From [Leptolyngbya] sp. PCC 7376 (GTDB lineage Bacteria > Cyanobacteriota > Cyanobacteriia > Cyanobacteriales > MRBY01), in the NCBI RefSeq assembly GCF_000316605.1, contig NC_019683.1:2464036-2528035 (forward strand): a stretch of 64,000 bases of DNA, read 5' to 3'. Numbering within the stretch: position 1 is the first letter of the stretch; the number at the start of each line of letters is the position of its first letter. Position numbers and translations under genes: made by a program. Below, piece after piece: positions 36,156 through 44,127 of the stretch. The notes below the pieces were generated by a model. The model did no database searches, was not told where the DNA came from, and was given only the letters and a program-made list of their open reading frames with translations.

Positions 36156-36383
36156 ATGCAAAAACGCAGCTCTTTTAACTCCTCCGAGATTATGCACCGC
36201 TCGGAAAACCTGATGCAGGCAGCGACCAACCGTTATCGCATTACAGTCCAAGTCGCGAAGCGCGCCAAACGTCGTCGTTACGAAGATTTTGATTCCGTCG
36301 AAGATCCGCTCATGAAGCCCCCCATCCGCGCAATTATTGAAATGTCTGACGAGCTTACTCAGCCTGAAATTATTGGCGAATAA
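36156..36383 (+). CDS. rpoZ: RNA polymerase omega subunit
   Basis: The protein has 75 residues. [20 protein letters not shown] and [14 protein letters not shown] are the cyanobacterial omega signature, with [13 protein letters not shown] near the end. Omega assists assembly of RNA polymerase beta-prime and, in cyanobacteria, affects primary sigma factor recruitment. A strong terminator follows at 36413-36454. Confidence 0.93.
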   Translation: MQKRSSFNSSEIMHRSENLMQAATNRYRITVQVAKRAKRRRYEDFDSVEDPLMKPPIRAIIEMSDELTQPEIIGE

Positions 36384-36412
36384 AGTTTCAGTTCAAAAAG
36401 TTTTTAGCAAAC

Positions 36413-36454
36413 AAAAAAGGGCGATCATCGAAAGTCGGTGATCGCCCTTTTTTT
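36413..36454. terminator. Strong bidirectional intrinsic terminator
   Basis: AAAAAAGGGCGATCA (36413-36427) pairs without mismatch with TGATCGCCCTTTTTT (36439-36453). The run of T after the right arm serves rpoZ, and the A run before the left arm gives a T run on the other strand, serving the convergent PTPA-CTERM gene. Confidence 0.92.
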
Positions 36455-36486
36455 ATGCAAACACAAATGAATTTAGCGACAGAAAA

Positions 36487-37323
36487 TCAGCTAAGTGCTT
36501 CTTTCTTTCCTTTGCGCTTGGCCGCGGCAAACAAACCACTCAAAACAGGCAAAACCGCTGCAGGAGTTGGTACAGCAGTAGTATATGTTCCTCCTTGAAT
36601 ATCGTTATTACATTCAGGCGTAAGGTGATAACAAACTTCTTGTCCCTGCTGAGTTGGAATCAAATTATAATCCCACTGTAGGGCGATTGTATGACCACCC
36701 AATCTGTCAAATCCTTCTAAGCCCCAGCTGCTAGTATCTTCGATAATCTCTACAGCACCAAGAAAAGTTCCAGACTTAATTAATGACGGCACGTGGGTGC
36801 TTTCGTCAAAATAGGAAATCGGTAAGGTTCCAGTTTGAGGTGAGCCTCCTTCGCCAATGACATACTCATTGTGTTCTGCAAGGCTTGCGGTGTGATTGTT
36901 ATTTCCCTGCGCGTTTTCCATTAGCTCAATATCACCATAAACGCCAAGCCCGGAAACTCCAGACTCATTGTTTGCGGCAAAACGAATTCCAAACAAAGAC
37001 TCACGCCCTACTTGATCTAATGCATCACAAGCAATGTTAATAATTAGATCTCCCCAACTGATACGACCACCTTCTGCCGCTTCTCGTAATACGCCATCTA
37101 AAGGCATTTTGGTGCGAGCGGCAAATCGAGTTTTCCCATCATGTTGCTGAACAGCACTGCCATAAATTTCAAACTCGGTTCCTCCGACACCGTTGATGCT
37201 GGTACTGTCATTATCCGAATCCACGGAATAGTTCCAGCCTTTAATATCGAAAGCATTAGCAGTGGGAGCTAGAGCAACCACACTGGCGAGGGTAAGGATA
37301 CTTAGTCCAAAACGGTTCATCAT
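36487..37323 (-). CDS. Exported protein with PTPA/PEP-CTERM-like anchor
   Basis: The protein has 278 residues (a second ATG follows immediately). A signal peptide (about 1-24, ending TANAFD) leads a beta-rich mature domain with two Cys-containing segments (NIACDAL and EVCYHLTPECNN). The C-terminus is VPTPAAVLPVLSGLFAAA followed by KRKGKK: a PTPA-type motif, a hydrophobic helix and a basic tail, the tripartite exosortase sorting signal. It is probably processed and placed at the cell surface. No exosortase is in this window. The function of the mature domain is not recognisable. Confidence 0.75.
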   Translation of the reverse strand: MMNRFGLSILTLASVVALAPTANAFDIKGWNYSVDSDNDSTSINGVGGTEFEIYGSAVQQHDGKTRFAARTKMPLDGVLREAAEGGRISWGDLIINIACDALDQVGRESLFGIRFAANNESGVSGLGVYGDIELMENAQGNNNHTASLAEHNEYVIGEGGSPQTGTLPISYFDESTHVPSLIKSGTFLGAVEIIEDTSSWGLEGFDRLGGHTIALQWDYNLIPTQQGQEVCYHLTPECNNDIQGGTYTTAVPTPAAVLPVLSGLFAAAKRKGKKEALS

Positions 37324-37560
37324 GATTGTTGATTTGATTTGATTTTGTGATTTTTACCTGTGCCTACTTATCGTTCGCAGTGAGGGAAGTTATGCAGATC
37401 TGCCCTGTGCAAGTCCTTTCAAAACTAAAAAAGATCGTATTGGAGCCATCTCTTTAATATTTCTTCAAAGAACTGGAGCGATAACCTAGCATCCTTAAGC
37501 CCTACACCGTTTCGCAGTAGCATATAGACATCAGTTGTTAGAAAGCAGATGGGTAGGCAA

Positions 37561-38970
37561 ATGCAAAAACCGATTTTGATTGGCGGTCTGGGTTTGTCCT
37601 TGGGTTTAGCGGTTTTGAGTCGCTGCCAAACGAGTGTTCTTGACCTTGGAGAATGGTTATTCTGGGGGGCGATCGCCATGGGTGGTTTGCTGCTCTGGAA
37701 ACAAAATAAACCAACCCTTGCCTTCGAAGATCTCAGCAATCCCCTCACAAAACAAGACGTTGAGAACTCCATTGAGCTTGCTCAAGAATGGGTTACTGCC
37801 CTTCAAGCTGAAGCTCCTGATCAGAATTTTTCACAGTTTACTCAAACTCTCACTGAGCTACCACAACAATTTGACCGCACAGAAATCACTGGGGCGATCG
37901 CCGGAGGACGCGGTACGGGAAAAACAAGCCTCAAACAACATTTAGAGACAGCCGCACTCGGTACATCTTTCGTCGAAACTCAACCTTTATTTACCGATTT
38001 AGAGAGTTATGACCAAGCCGCTCAAAATGACGTTTTTGCAGCAGATTTTGTCTTATTTCTCGTCACAGGCGATTTGATGGCATCCCAGTGGGATACGCTC
38101 AAACATTGGCTCCAAGCGCGCCAAAAAATCATTCTTTTATTTAATAAGCAAGATCAATATCAGTCAGAACAGCGCGAACTGATCCTCACTCAACTCCGCA
38201 GGCATGTTTACCCGGCGATCGCCGCCCAAGATGTCATTGGGATTACCGCAGCTCCCCAACACATTAAAGTCAAAAAAATCCAAGCAGATGGAACCGAAAC
38301 AGAATATTTTGAGCAGCCCGAAGCTAATTTAACTGCGGCTCAAACCCATCTCAACAACTTGCTCAGCAACGCTGATCTCAAACAACAATTGGTGTGGTCA
38401 ACCATTTGGCGTACCGCTGGGCTCGTCCAACATCAGGCGAAACAGCAACTGACTAAACATCGACGCGAGAAAGCCATCCCCATCATCGAAAAGTATCAAT
38501 GGCTAGCAGCAGGGGCTACATTTGCGAATCCCGTAGCCGCCTTAGATCTGTTGGCAACAGCAGCAGTGACTGGACAGATGATTGTGGATCTCGGTGCCAT
38601 TTATCAACAAAAAATCACCTTATCCCAAGCCCAGGCGATCGCCACAGCCATTGGCAAACAAATGATCCAACTCGGCCTCGTTGAACTCTCGACCCAGGCG
38701 ATCGCTGGAGTCCTCAAAACTAACGTGGTGACTTATGTTGCTGGGGGAGCAGTGCAAGGAGTCAGTGCCGCCTATTTAACCCACATTGCAGGCTTAACCC
38801 TCATCCAATATTTCCAAGAGCAACCCCTCCATCAACAATCGGACGGCATTAATCTCGATAAGCTTGGACAGATTCTAAAAACGATGTTTGCCGAAAATCA
38901 ACGCAGCCAATTCCTACAATCCTTCTCCCAAAAAGTCCTTGCGCGGCGATCGCCCCAAACAATCACTTAA
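37561..38970 (+). CDS. GTPase-like membrane protein with DUF697 region
   Basis: The start at 37561 has GGTAGG close upstream (in-frame alternative 37549). The product is 469 residues. Two hydrophobic segments lie near residues 3-20 and 32-48. A P-loop GAIAGGRGTGKTS (about 117-129) and NKQDQY, an NKxD guanine-specificity motif, indicate a GTPase-like domain to about 260. The C-terminal part (about 295-440) is hydrophobic and helical, like the DUF697/YcjF tail (YQWLAAGATFANPVAALDLL). The role is unknown. The next gene, 39 bases on, is likely cotranscribed. Confidence 0.75.
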   Translation: MQKPILIGGLGLSLGLAVLSRCQTSVLDLGEWLFWGAIAMGGLLLWKQNKPTLAFEDLSNPLTKQDVENSIELAQEWVTALQAEAPDQNFSQFTQTLTELPQQFDRTEITGAIAGGRGTGKTSLKQHLETAALGTSFVETQPLFTDLESYDQAAQNDVFAADFVLFLVTGDLMASQWDTLKHWLQARQKIILLFNKQDQYQSEQRELILTQLRRHVYPAIAAQDVIGITAAPQHIKVKKIQADGTETEYFEQPEANLTAAQTHLNNLLSNADLKQQLVWSTIWRTAGLVQHQAKQQLTKHRREKAIPIIEKYQWLAAGATFANPVAALDLLATAAVTGQMIVDLGAIYQQKITLSQAQAIATAIGKQMIQLGLVELSTQAIAGVLKTNVVTYVAGGAVQGVSAAYLTHIAGLTLIQYFQEQPLHQQSDGINLDKLGQILKTMFAENQRSQFLQSFSQKVLARRSPQTIT

Positions 38971-39009
38971 GTCGCTAAGATCAGGGGCAGGCTAAAATTC
39001 ATAAAAATC

Positions 39010-40032
39010 ATGGATGTCGAACTCGAAAACTTAGAAGCATCGGTCGAAAATCTATTATTTGCGGCAAAAACAGACTTAGAAGAACGTAAATTACAACAGC
39101 AGCGAGATCAGCAATACCAAGAAATAGTGCGGCAGCGCGAAAGTAAATTACAGCCTCTCCTCAAAAAAGTGGAGGAAATGATTAGTACCTATCGGGCGGA
39201 AGGGTATCAAAATGCTGAAATGATTAGTCAGCTCCAAGAAAAAGCAGATGATATTAAAAAAGAAATAGCCGAAATACCAGAAAAAGCATCAGAAATTGTC
39301 GATAATCAACTTGTTCTCCGTGAAGAAAGACTTTTAGAAGAGAAAGCTCGCGAAAAAGTTCAAAAATGGCAAACAGATCTCCGGGATGATCTGCTGGAAA
39401 TGGTCAATGAACAAAATGACTTTTTTAGTGCCACAGATGCGGCGATCGCCGTCCGGAGTTACATTGATGACCTCAAAGAATTAGGTGCATTAGACGAAGT
39501 GGTCGATGCCCTAATTGCTCAAATTAATCAACATAGTGAAGAAGGCCCTGTCGCTAGACTTCGAGGAACCCACGAACAAACCCTAAATTTCATTTACAAC
39601 AAAGCCCTCGAAAACCGTTCCCGTACTGAACATCACCCCAATATTCAACCGAAATCCCGCCACCGCAAATCCGATAGCAAACCTGAACTTTATGCCAATC
39701 TCATCGGTAAAGTCCTCGTTTTTGGGGGACATGACCGTCTCCAAACCGCCGTACGGAATCGCCTCAGAAATTCCCAGGTCGAATTGCAATGGTATAGCGA
39801 GCAGGATGGGTTACAACTATCGACTCAAGGAGAAGCACAGGTTAACAACTACGATTTGATTTTGATTATCACCGGCTATGCCAGCCATTCGATGACAGAA
39901 CGAGCAATGGATGCTTGCAAAAAAGCAGACAGGTCTTTTGAAATTATTAAAACGACGGGTATGACAAGAGTTTTAGAGGCTATTGAGTCAGGTCTTAAAA
40001 CGCAGCAGTTGGCGCAGATGTGGAATAAATAA
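39010..40032 (+). CDS. Coiled-coil protein with DUF2325-like C-terminal domain
   Basis: The protein has 340 residues. About 1-140 is a charged coiled coil (rich in Glu, Lys and Gln). The C-terminal 100 residues (LIGKVLVFGGHDRLQTAVRN, then YDLILIITGYASHSM and KADRSFEIIKTTGMTRVLEA) resemble DUF2325, a small alpha/beta domain of unknown function. The gene lies 39 bases after the GTPase-like gene and before the glutathione-transferase gene, in one direction. A role as partner of the GTPase is inference from position alone. Confidence 0.65.
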   Translation: MDVELENLEASVENLLFAAKTDLEERKLQQQRDQQYQEIVRQRESKLQPLLKKVEEMISTYRAEGYQNAEMISQLQEKADDIKKEIAEIPEKASEIVDNQLVLREERLLEEKAREKVQKWQTDLRDDLLEMVNEQNDFFSATDAAIAVRSYIDDLKELGALDEVVDALIAQINQHSEEGPVARLRGTHEQTLNFIYNKALENRSRTEHHPNIQPKSRHRKSDSKPELYANLIGKVLVFGGHDRLQTAVRNRLRNSQVELQWYSEQDGLQLSTQGEAQVNNYDLILIITGYASHSMTERAMDACKKADRSFEIIKTTGMTRVLEAIESGLKTQQLAQMWNK

Positions 40033-40083
40033 TTTTCGTTTTTAGCAATTACGCACAGATAGCATTCATCGCAATTTTTTAGT

Positions 40084-41070
40084 ATGGCAATCCCTCCCAA
40101 GTTTTTAATTCAGACGGCGCAATTTGTCTGGAAAACCATGTGGCAAACGATGATGTCACAACTTGCCCCCAGCGATCGCCAAGGCAATTTCCAGCGAGTG
40201 GAGAGTGAATTTCGGGGGACTATCGGCTCAGAAACATTTCCAGCAGCAAAAAATCGATATCGCTTATATGTGGGCTTAACTTGTCCTTGGGCACACCGAA
40301 CGATGGTGACCCGCGTTCTCAAGGGGTTAGAAGACTGCGTTGAAATGAGTGTGGCGATCGCCGATGTGTCAGTGGGTGGATGGCGTCTGGAAAATGACCC
40401 GACCGGTTGCGGCAGTATGAAAGAACTCTATCAGTTAGGCCAGTCAGGTTATTCGGGACGGTGTTCTGTGCCAGCCTTATGGGATTGCGAGACTCAGTCC
40501 ATTGTTAATAATGAAAGCTCAGAAATTATTGTGATGCTCAACGAGCAATTTAACGAGTGGGCAAAGTATTCAGACCGAGATTTATATCCAGAGTCATTAC
40601 GGGAAGAAGGCGATCGCCTCAATGATTTGATTTATCGCACCGTGAATAATGGTGTGTATCGCTGCGGTTTTGCCACAAGTCAAGTCGCCTATGATCAAGC
40701 CGTTACCGAGTTATTTGAAACCCTGGATTTTCTTGACAAACGATTGGGCGATCGCCGTTATCTTTTAGGTAAAACCCTGACGCTCTGCGATGTGCGACTA
40801 TTTACTACCCTAATTCGATTTGACTTGGTTTATCACGGTTTATTCAAGTGCGATCGCCACCGCATCCGCGATTATGCCAATCTTTGGGGTTACCTGCGCG
40901 ATATTTACCAACAACCCGGGATCAAGGCGACCTGCCCCCTAGACACCATCAAACAAGAATATTACAGCTCCCTTTTCCCTCTGAATCCCAGTGGCATCAT
41001 TCCCCTCGGCATTGACTCCGCAGACCTGATGCAACCCCACCAGCGCCAAGATCTTGCCACAACCCTCTGA
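40084..41070 (+). CDS. Xi-class glutathione transferase / glutathionyl-hydroquinone reductase
   Basis: The protein has 328 residues. The catalytic CPWAH motif (C67) lies in LYVGLTCPWAHRTMVTRVLK. SVPALWDCETQSIVNNESSE is the glutathione-binding Val-Pro and Glu-Ser block. The C-terminal helical domain carries YLLGKTLTLCDVRLFTTLIR. This fits YqjG/ECM4-type enzymes that reduce glutathionyl-hydroquinones. The N-terminus has an extra amphipathic stretch (IQTAQFVWKTMWQTMMSQ). Confidence 0.85.
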   Translation: MAIPPKFLIQTAQFVWKTMWQTMMSQLAPSDRQGNFQRVESEFRGTIGSETFPAAKNRYRLYVGLTCPWAHRTMVTRVLKGLEDCVEMSVAIADVSVGGWRLENDPTGCGSMKELYQLGQSGYSGRCSVPALWDCETQSIVNNESSEIIVMLNEQFNEWAKYSDRDLYPESLREEGDRLNDLIYRTVNNGVYRCGFATSQVAYDQAVTELFETLDFLDKRLGDRRYLLGKTLTLCDVRLFTTLIRFDLVYHGLFKCDRHRIRDYANLWGYLRDIYQQPGIKATCPLDTIKQEYYSSLFPLNPSGIIPLGIDSADLMQPHQRQDLATTL

Positions 41071-41091
41071 TAAGATTTGTAGGGTTAATTT

Positions 41092-42804
41092 GTGGCGATC
41101 AACTCCATGCAAACGACAGAGCAAGTCCGTCAAAATCATTCTCCTCTCCAAAAAGAAGAATGGCGGCCAATATTAATTGTCGCAGGCATTTTTTTTACGC
41201 TCTGTTTGGCGATCGCCCTAAACCGCTACTTCACATTTTATGCCTCCTATGACCAAGGTATTTTCAATCAGGTCATGTGGAATAGCGCTCATGGTAGATG
41301 GTTTGAAAGTACCCTCTCGTCTCAACTCTCAACGAATGTGGTACATGCCCAAGAGATTCCGAGCGTTAGTTACCGTCGTCTCGGGCAACATTTTACGCCA
41401 GCACTTTTGCTGTGGTTGCCCATTTATAAGCTATTCCCCCACGCCTTTATTTTGGTGGTTTTGCTCGTTACGGCGATCGCTGCGGCAGGTTTAGTTTTAT
41501 ACATCCTTGCCAGAGAATATCTCCCACCAGCACCAGCCCGTTGGATCACCTTTGGCTATTATGGTGCGAATGCAATCATCGGCCCTGCACTGGGAAATTT
41601 CAACGACAATTTTCAACTGCCTCTATTTGTATTCACTTTATTGTTGGCGATGGAAAAACGCTGGTGGTGGCTGTTTGCAGCGATGGGAGTTTGTATTTTA
41701 GCCATTCGCGAAGACGCAGGATTAGTCCTGTTTGGCGTTGGTTTTTATATGCTCATTAGCCGTCGATTTCCGCTAATTGGTAGTGCGGTTTGTGCAGTGA
41801 GTTTCGGTTATGTGTTAGCTGCCACAAATATTATCATGCCGTTATTTTCCGATGATATTTCCAAGCGATTTATGTTGGAGCAATTTGGCCAATTTACCGA
41901 TGCTCCCGAAGCCTCTACTGTCGACATCATTTGGGCGATGCTCTCGAATCCAGGTGTCTTACTCAAAGAATTATTTACGCCCACTGACCGGACAATCAGT
42001 TATCTCGCAGGCCATTTTTTGCCCTATGCTCTCATCCCGGCGATCGCCCCGAGTAGTTGGGTGATTACTGGTGCTCCTCTTCTCAATCTTCTATTAGGAA
42101 AAGGAAATTTAGTGCTCACTTTGCATGTCCGTTATGCTTTGGCGATCGTTCCGGGAGTTTGTTACGGCACAATCCTTTGGTGGTCTGGTGAAACATTCCA
42201 AAACTTTTTTCGCCCGTCCCGTCCCAGAACAATTAAAACCATCAGCCCATTTTTTAGACGTTTTTGGTTGACCTGTATTTGCCTATCAATCTTTTTTACC
42301 GCGATTTCTAGCCCGAACCGCAGTCTCTATTTCGCCATTCCAGATTCTTTTGATCCTTGGATTTATGTTTCCCCAGCGCAGCAATGGAAACATAGCCAAA
42401 ATATCCGTCAAATCATGGGTCAAATCCCCAAAGATGCGAGTGTTGCAGCCACTCGTTATATCGTGCCTCAGCTCTCTAGCCGTCGTGAAATTATCCGTGT
42501 ACCAGATCTACAAATTCTGAATGACGAAAATCAGATCGACACAGTCGATTACATTGTCATTGACTTCCAGCAGCTCATCGAATATCAGCCAGCATTCGAT
42601 GGTGATTGGGAAGACTTAAATAACTATCCAAAAATTATGCAAAGTTGGTTAGATGAAGATCTCTATGATCTGATGGATTTTCGTAGTGGTGTAATTTTGC
42701 TTGCGAAAACAGGATTAGAGGAGCTTAATCCTGAGGGCGATCGCCTTTGGAAAGACTATTATCAAACACAAATTTTGCCAATCATTAGTGAACCCCGAGA
42801 TTAA
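41092..42804 (+). CDS. DUF2079 multi-pass membrane protein
   Basis: The protein has 570 residues. A GTG at 41092 with AGGG upstream is a plausible start; ATG 41107 is the alternative. About nine to eleven hydrophobic segments run from about 23 to 415, followed by a soluble C-terminal domain. TFYASYDQGIFNQVMWNSAH and VSYRRLGQHFTPALLLWLPI are the DUF2079 signature; the fold is thought to be related to GT-C glycosyltransferases, but activity is unknown. It follows the glutathione transferase gene by 21 bases. Confidence 0.85.
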   Translation: MAINSMQTTEQVRQNHSPLQKEEWRPILIVAGIFFTLCLAIALNRYFTFYASYDQGIFNQVMWNSAHGRWFESTLSSQLSTNVVHAQEIPSVSYRRLGQHFTPALLLWLPIYKLFPHAFILVVLLVTAIAAAGLVLYILAREYLPPAPARWITFGYYGANAIIGPALGNFNDNFQLPLFVFTLLLAMEKRWWWLFAAMGVCILAIREDAGLVLFGVGFYMLISRRFPLIGSAVCAVSFGYVLAATNIIMPLFSDDISKRFMLEQFGQFTDAPEASTVDIIWAMLSNPGVLLKELFTPTDRTISYLAGHFLPYALIPAIAPSSWVITGAPLLNLLLGKGNLVLTLHVRYALAIVPGVCYGTILWWSGETFQNFFRPSRPRTIKTISPFFRRFWLTCICLSIFFTAISSPNRSLYFAIPDSFDPWIYVSPAQQWKHSQNIRQIMGQIPKDASVAATRYIVPQLSSRREIIRVPDLQILNDENQIDTVDYIVIDFQQLIEYQPAFDGDWEDLNNYPKIMQSWLDEDLYDLMDFRSGVILLAKTGLEELNPEGDRLWKDYYQTQILPIISEPRD

Positions 42805-42844
42805 CAACAAAAGCACTCTATTCGATGCGAAACAACACCAATAA

Positions 42845-42893
42845 AAATCCTCCAAACCTTTTCTATCTCAAGAAAAATTCGGAGGGATTTTTT
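42845..42893 (+). terminator. Probable intrinsic terminator
   Basis: AAATCCTCC (42845-42853) pairs with GGAGGGATTT (42881-42890) with one bulged G. An inner TTTTCT/AGAAAA stem extends the structure, and T residues follow. It lies about 40 bases past the DUF2079 gene. Confidence 0.7.
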
Positions 42894-42955
42894 AATTCAT
42901 TCTGGTGACAGACAATAACGCGTCTAGTCAAAACAAAAAGAGTGATAACAGGCAG

Positions 42956-43186
42956 TTAATCGTCGTCATCATCGTCATCGTCATCGTCTTCTTCAAAGCC
43001 ATCGTCATCCATGAGTTCGGAGATGTCCTGCTCATCAGACATTTCATCGATTTCTTCTTTTTTCTCGCGATAAATGATGCGGTTATTTTCCTCTAACCAC
43101 TCCAGCAGAGATGTCTTTTGTTCTAGATTGAGAACGGAAGCCGGTGCATAACGGGGTTCTTGTCTCAGGGAAGGGTTTTTGAACAT
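42956..43186 (-). CDS. DUF3134 family protein with poly-Asp tail
   Basis: The protein has 76 residues. MFKNPSLRQEPRYAPASVL and EQKTSLLEWLEENNRIIYRE are typical of the cyanobacterial DUF3134 family. The C-terminus is extremely acidic: ISELMDDDGFEE followed by ten Asp to the stop. The Asp run is encoded by mixed GAC/GAT codons that form a GTCATC-type simple repeat (42959-42988), prone to length change. The function is unknown. Confidence 0.82.
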   Translation of the reverse strand: MFKNPSLRQEPRYAPASVLNLEQKTSLLEWLEENNRIIYREKKEEIDEMSDEQDISELMDDDGFEEDDDDDDDDDD

Positions 43187-43285
43187 AAAATTTGGTGAAT
43201 TCTCAGATTATGACAGTCTTGGCAATTCAAACACTTGATTATATCAAATTTAGCGACCGATATTACAAAGGCTCTGATTCTTTAT

Positions 43286-44047
43286 TTATGCTTCGCTCAG
43301 AACGGCGATCGCCTCACCCGGTTCAGGTTCAATCACACGAGTCCCAGAATTTTGTGTAGCCAGCATCTCAGCAAATTCCTGCACTGTGCCATCAGGCTTG
43401 AGAAATTTCATCAAAAAGCCATCAAAATGCACATCGCCACCAGCTGCAGTCGGCAAAATGACCTGAGGTTTCAGCCAGTCACAGACTTTGAGAGCCGTTT
43501 CTTGACCTTTAATAACTGCACCGAGCAGAGGCAACTTGAGATTAATCAGTGGTGTGACGACCACATCAATCGGCGCAAATTGTTTTAGCTCTTCAGAATG
43601 GTAGCCATGGGGCTCATAGTAAAGACTTTTCTGCGTCGTCAAATCCGTCAAAATGTAGCCATTTTCGAGAGTGGTGGGACCAACAGGGGAACCTTTTACT
43701 GCTCGAATTTCGAGGGTGTCGAGCGTAAAAACTTCGCCATGATTTAGAGAATGAATAGTCTCATAACCATATTTTTCGGCGATCGCCTGACCACCAGGAG
43801 AGCACACCACAGGCAATGATTTATCAAGTACCTTAAGCGTTTCAGGATGAGCATGATCCTCTAACCCTTGAGATAGCAAAATCAGATCAACATTATCCGG
43901 CACTTCACGATCTTGGGGGCGATCACCTTTAAAAAGCCACGGTGTATTCCCAAAAACAAGAGAACCCACAAGCCAAGGATCCAGCAAAATCCGCTTGCCA
44001 GCCATCTCAATGAGCCAACTATTACTATCCAAATAAGTCAGTTGCAT
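43286..44047 (-). CDS. Metallo-beta-lactamase-fold protein with altered metal motif
   Basis: The protein has 253 residues. The start MQLTYLDSNSWLIEMAGKRI and LLDPWLVGSL fit the UPF0173-like MBL group. The expected HxHxDH metal motif reads S-Q60-G-L-E-D64-H65-A-H67, so the first His pair is missing while DHAH remains. This altered motif appears to be characteristic of a cyanobacterial and plant subgroup, so it may be a family feature rather than decay. Hydrolase activity is therefore doubtful. Confidence 0.8.
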   Translation of the reverse strand: MQLTYLDSNSWLIEMAGKRILLDPWLVGSLVFGNTPWLFKGDRPQDREVPDNVDLILLSQGLEDHAHPETLKVLDKSLPVVCSPGGQAIAEKYGYETIHSLNHGEVFTLDTLEIRAVKGSPVGPTTLENGYILTDLTTQKSLYYEPHGYHSEELKQFAPIDVVVTPLINLKLPLLGAVIKGQETALKVCDWLKPQVILPTAAGGDVHFDGFLMKFLKPDGTVQEFAEMLATQNSGTRVIEPEPGEAIAVLSEA

Positions 44048-44127
44048 ACTTTCCCTTTAGTCAACCACTTTACAAAGCTTAACTGATTCTGCTTCAAGGT
44101 TGTGATAGCGGAATAGCGAATAGATTT

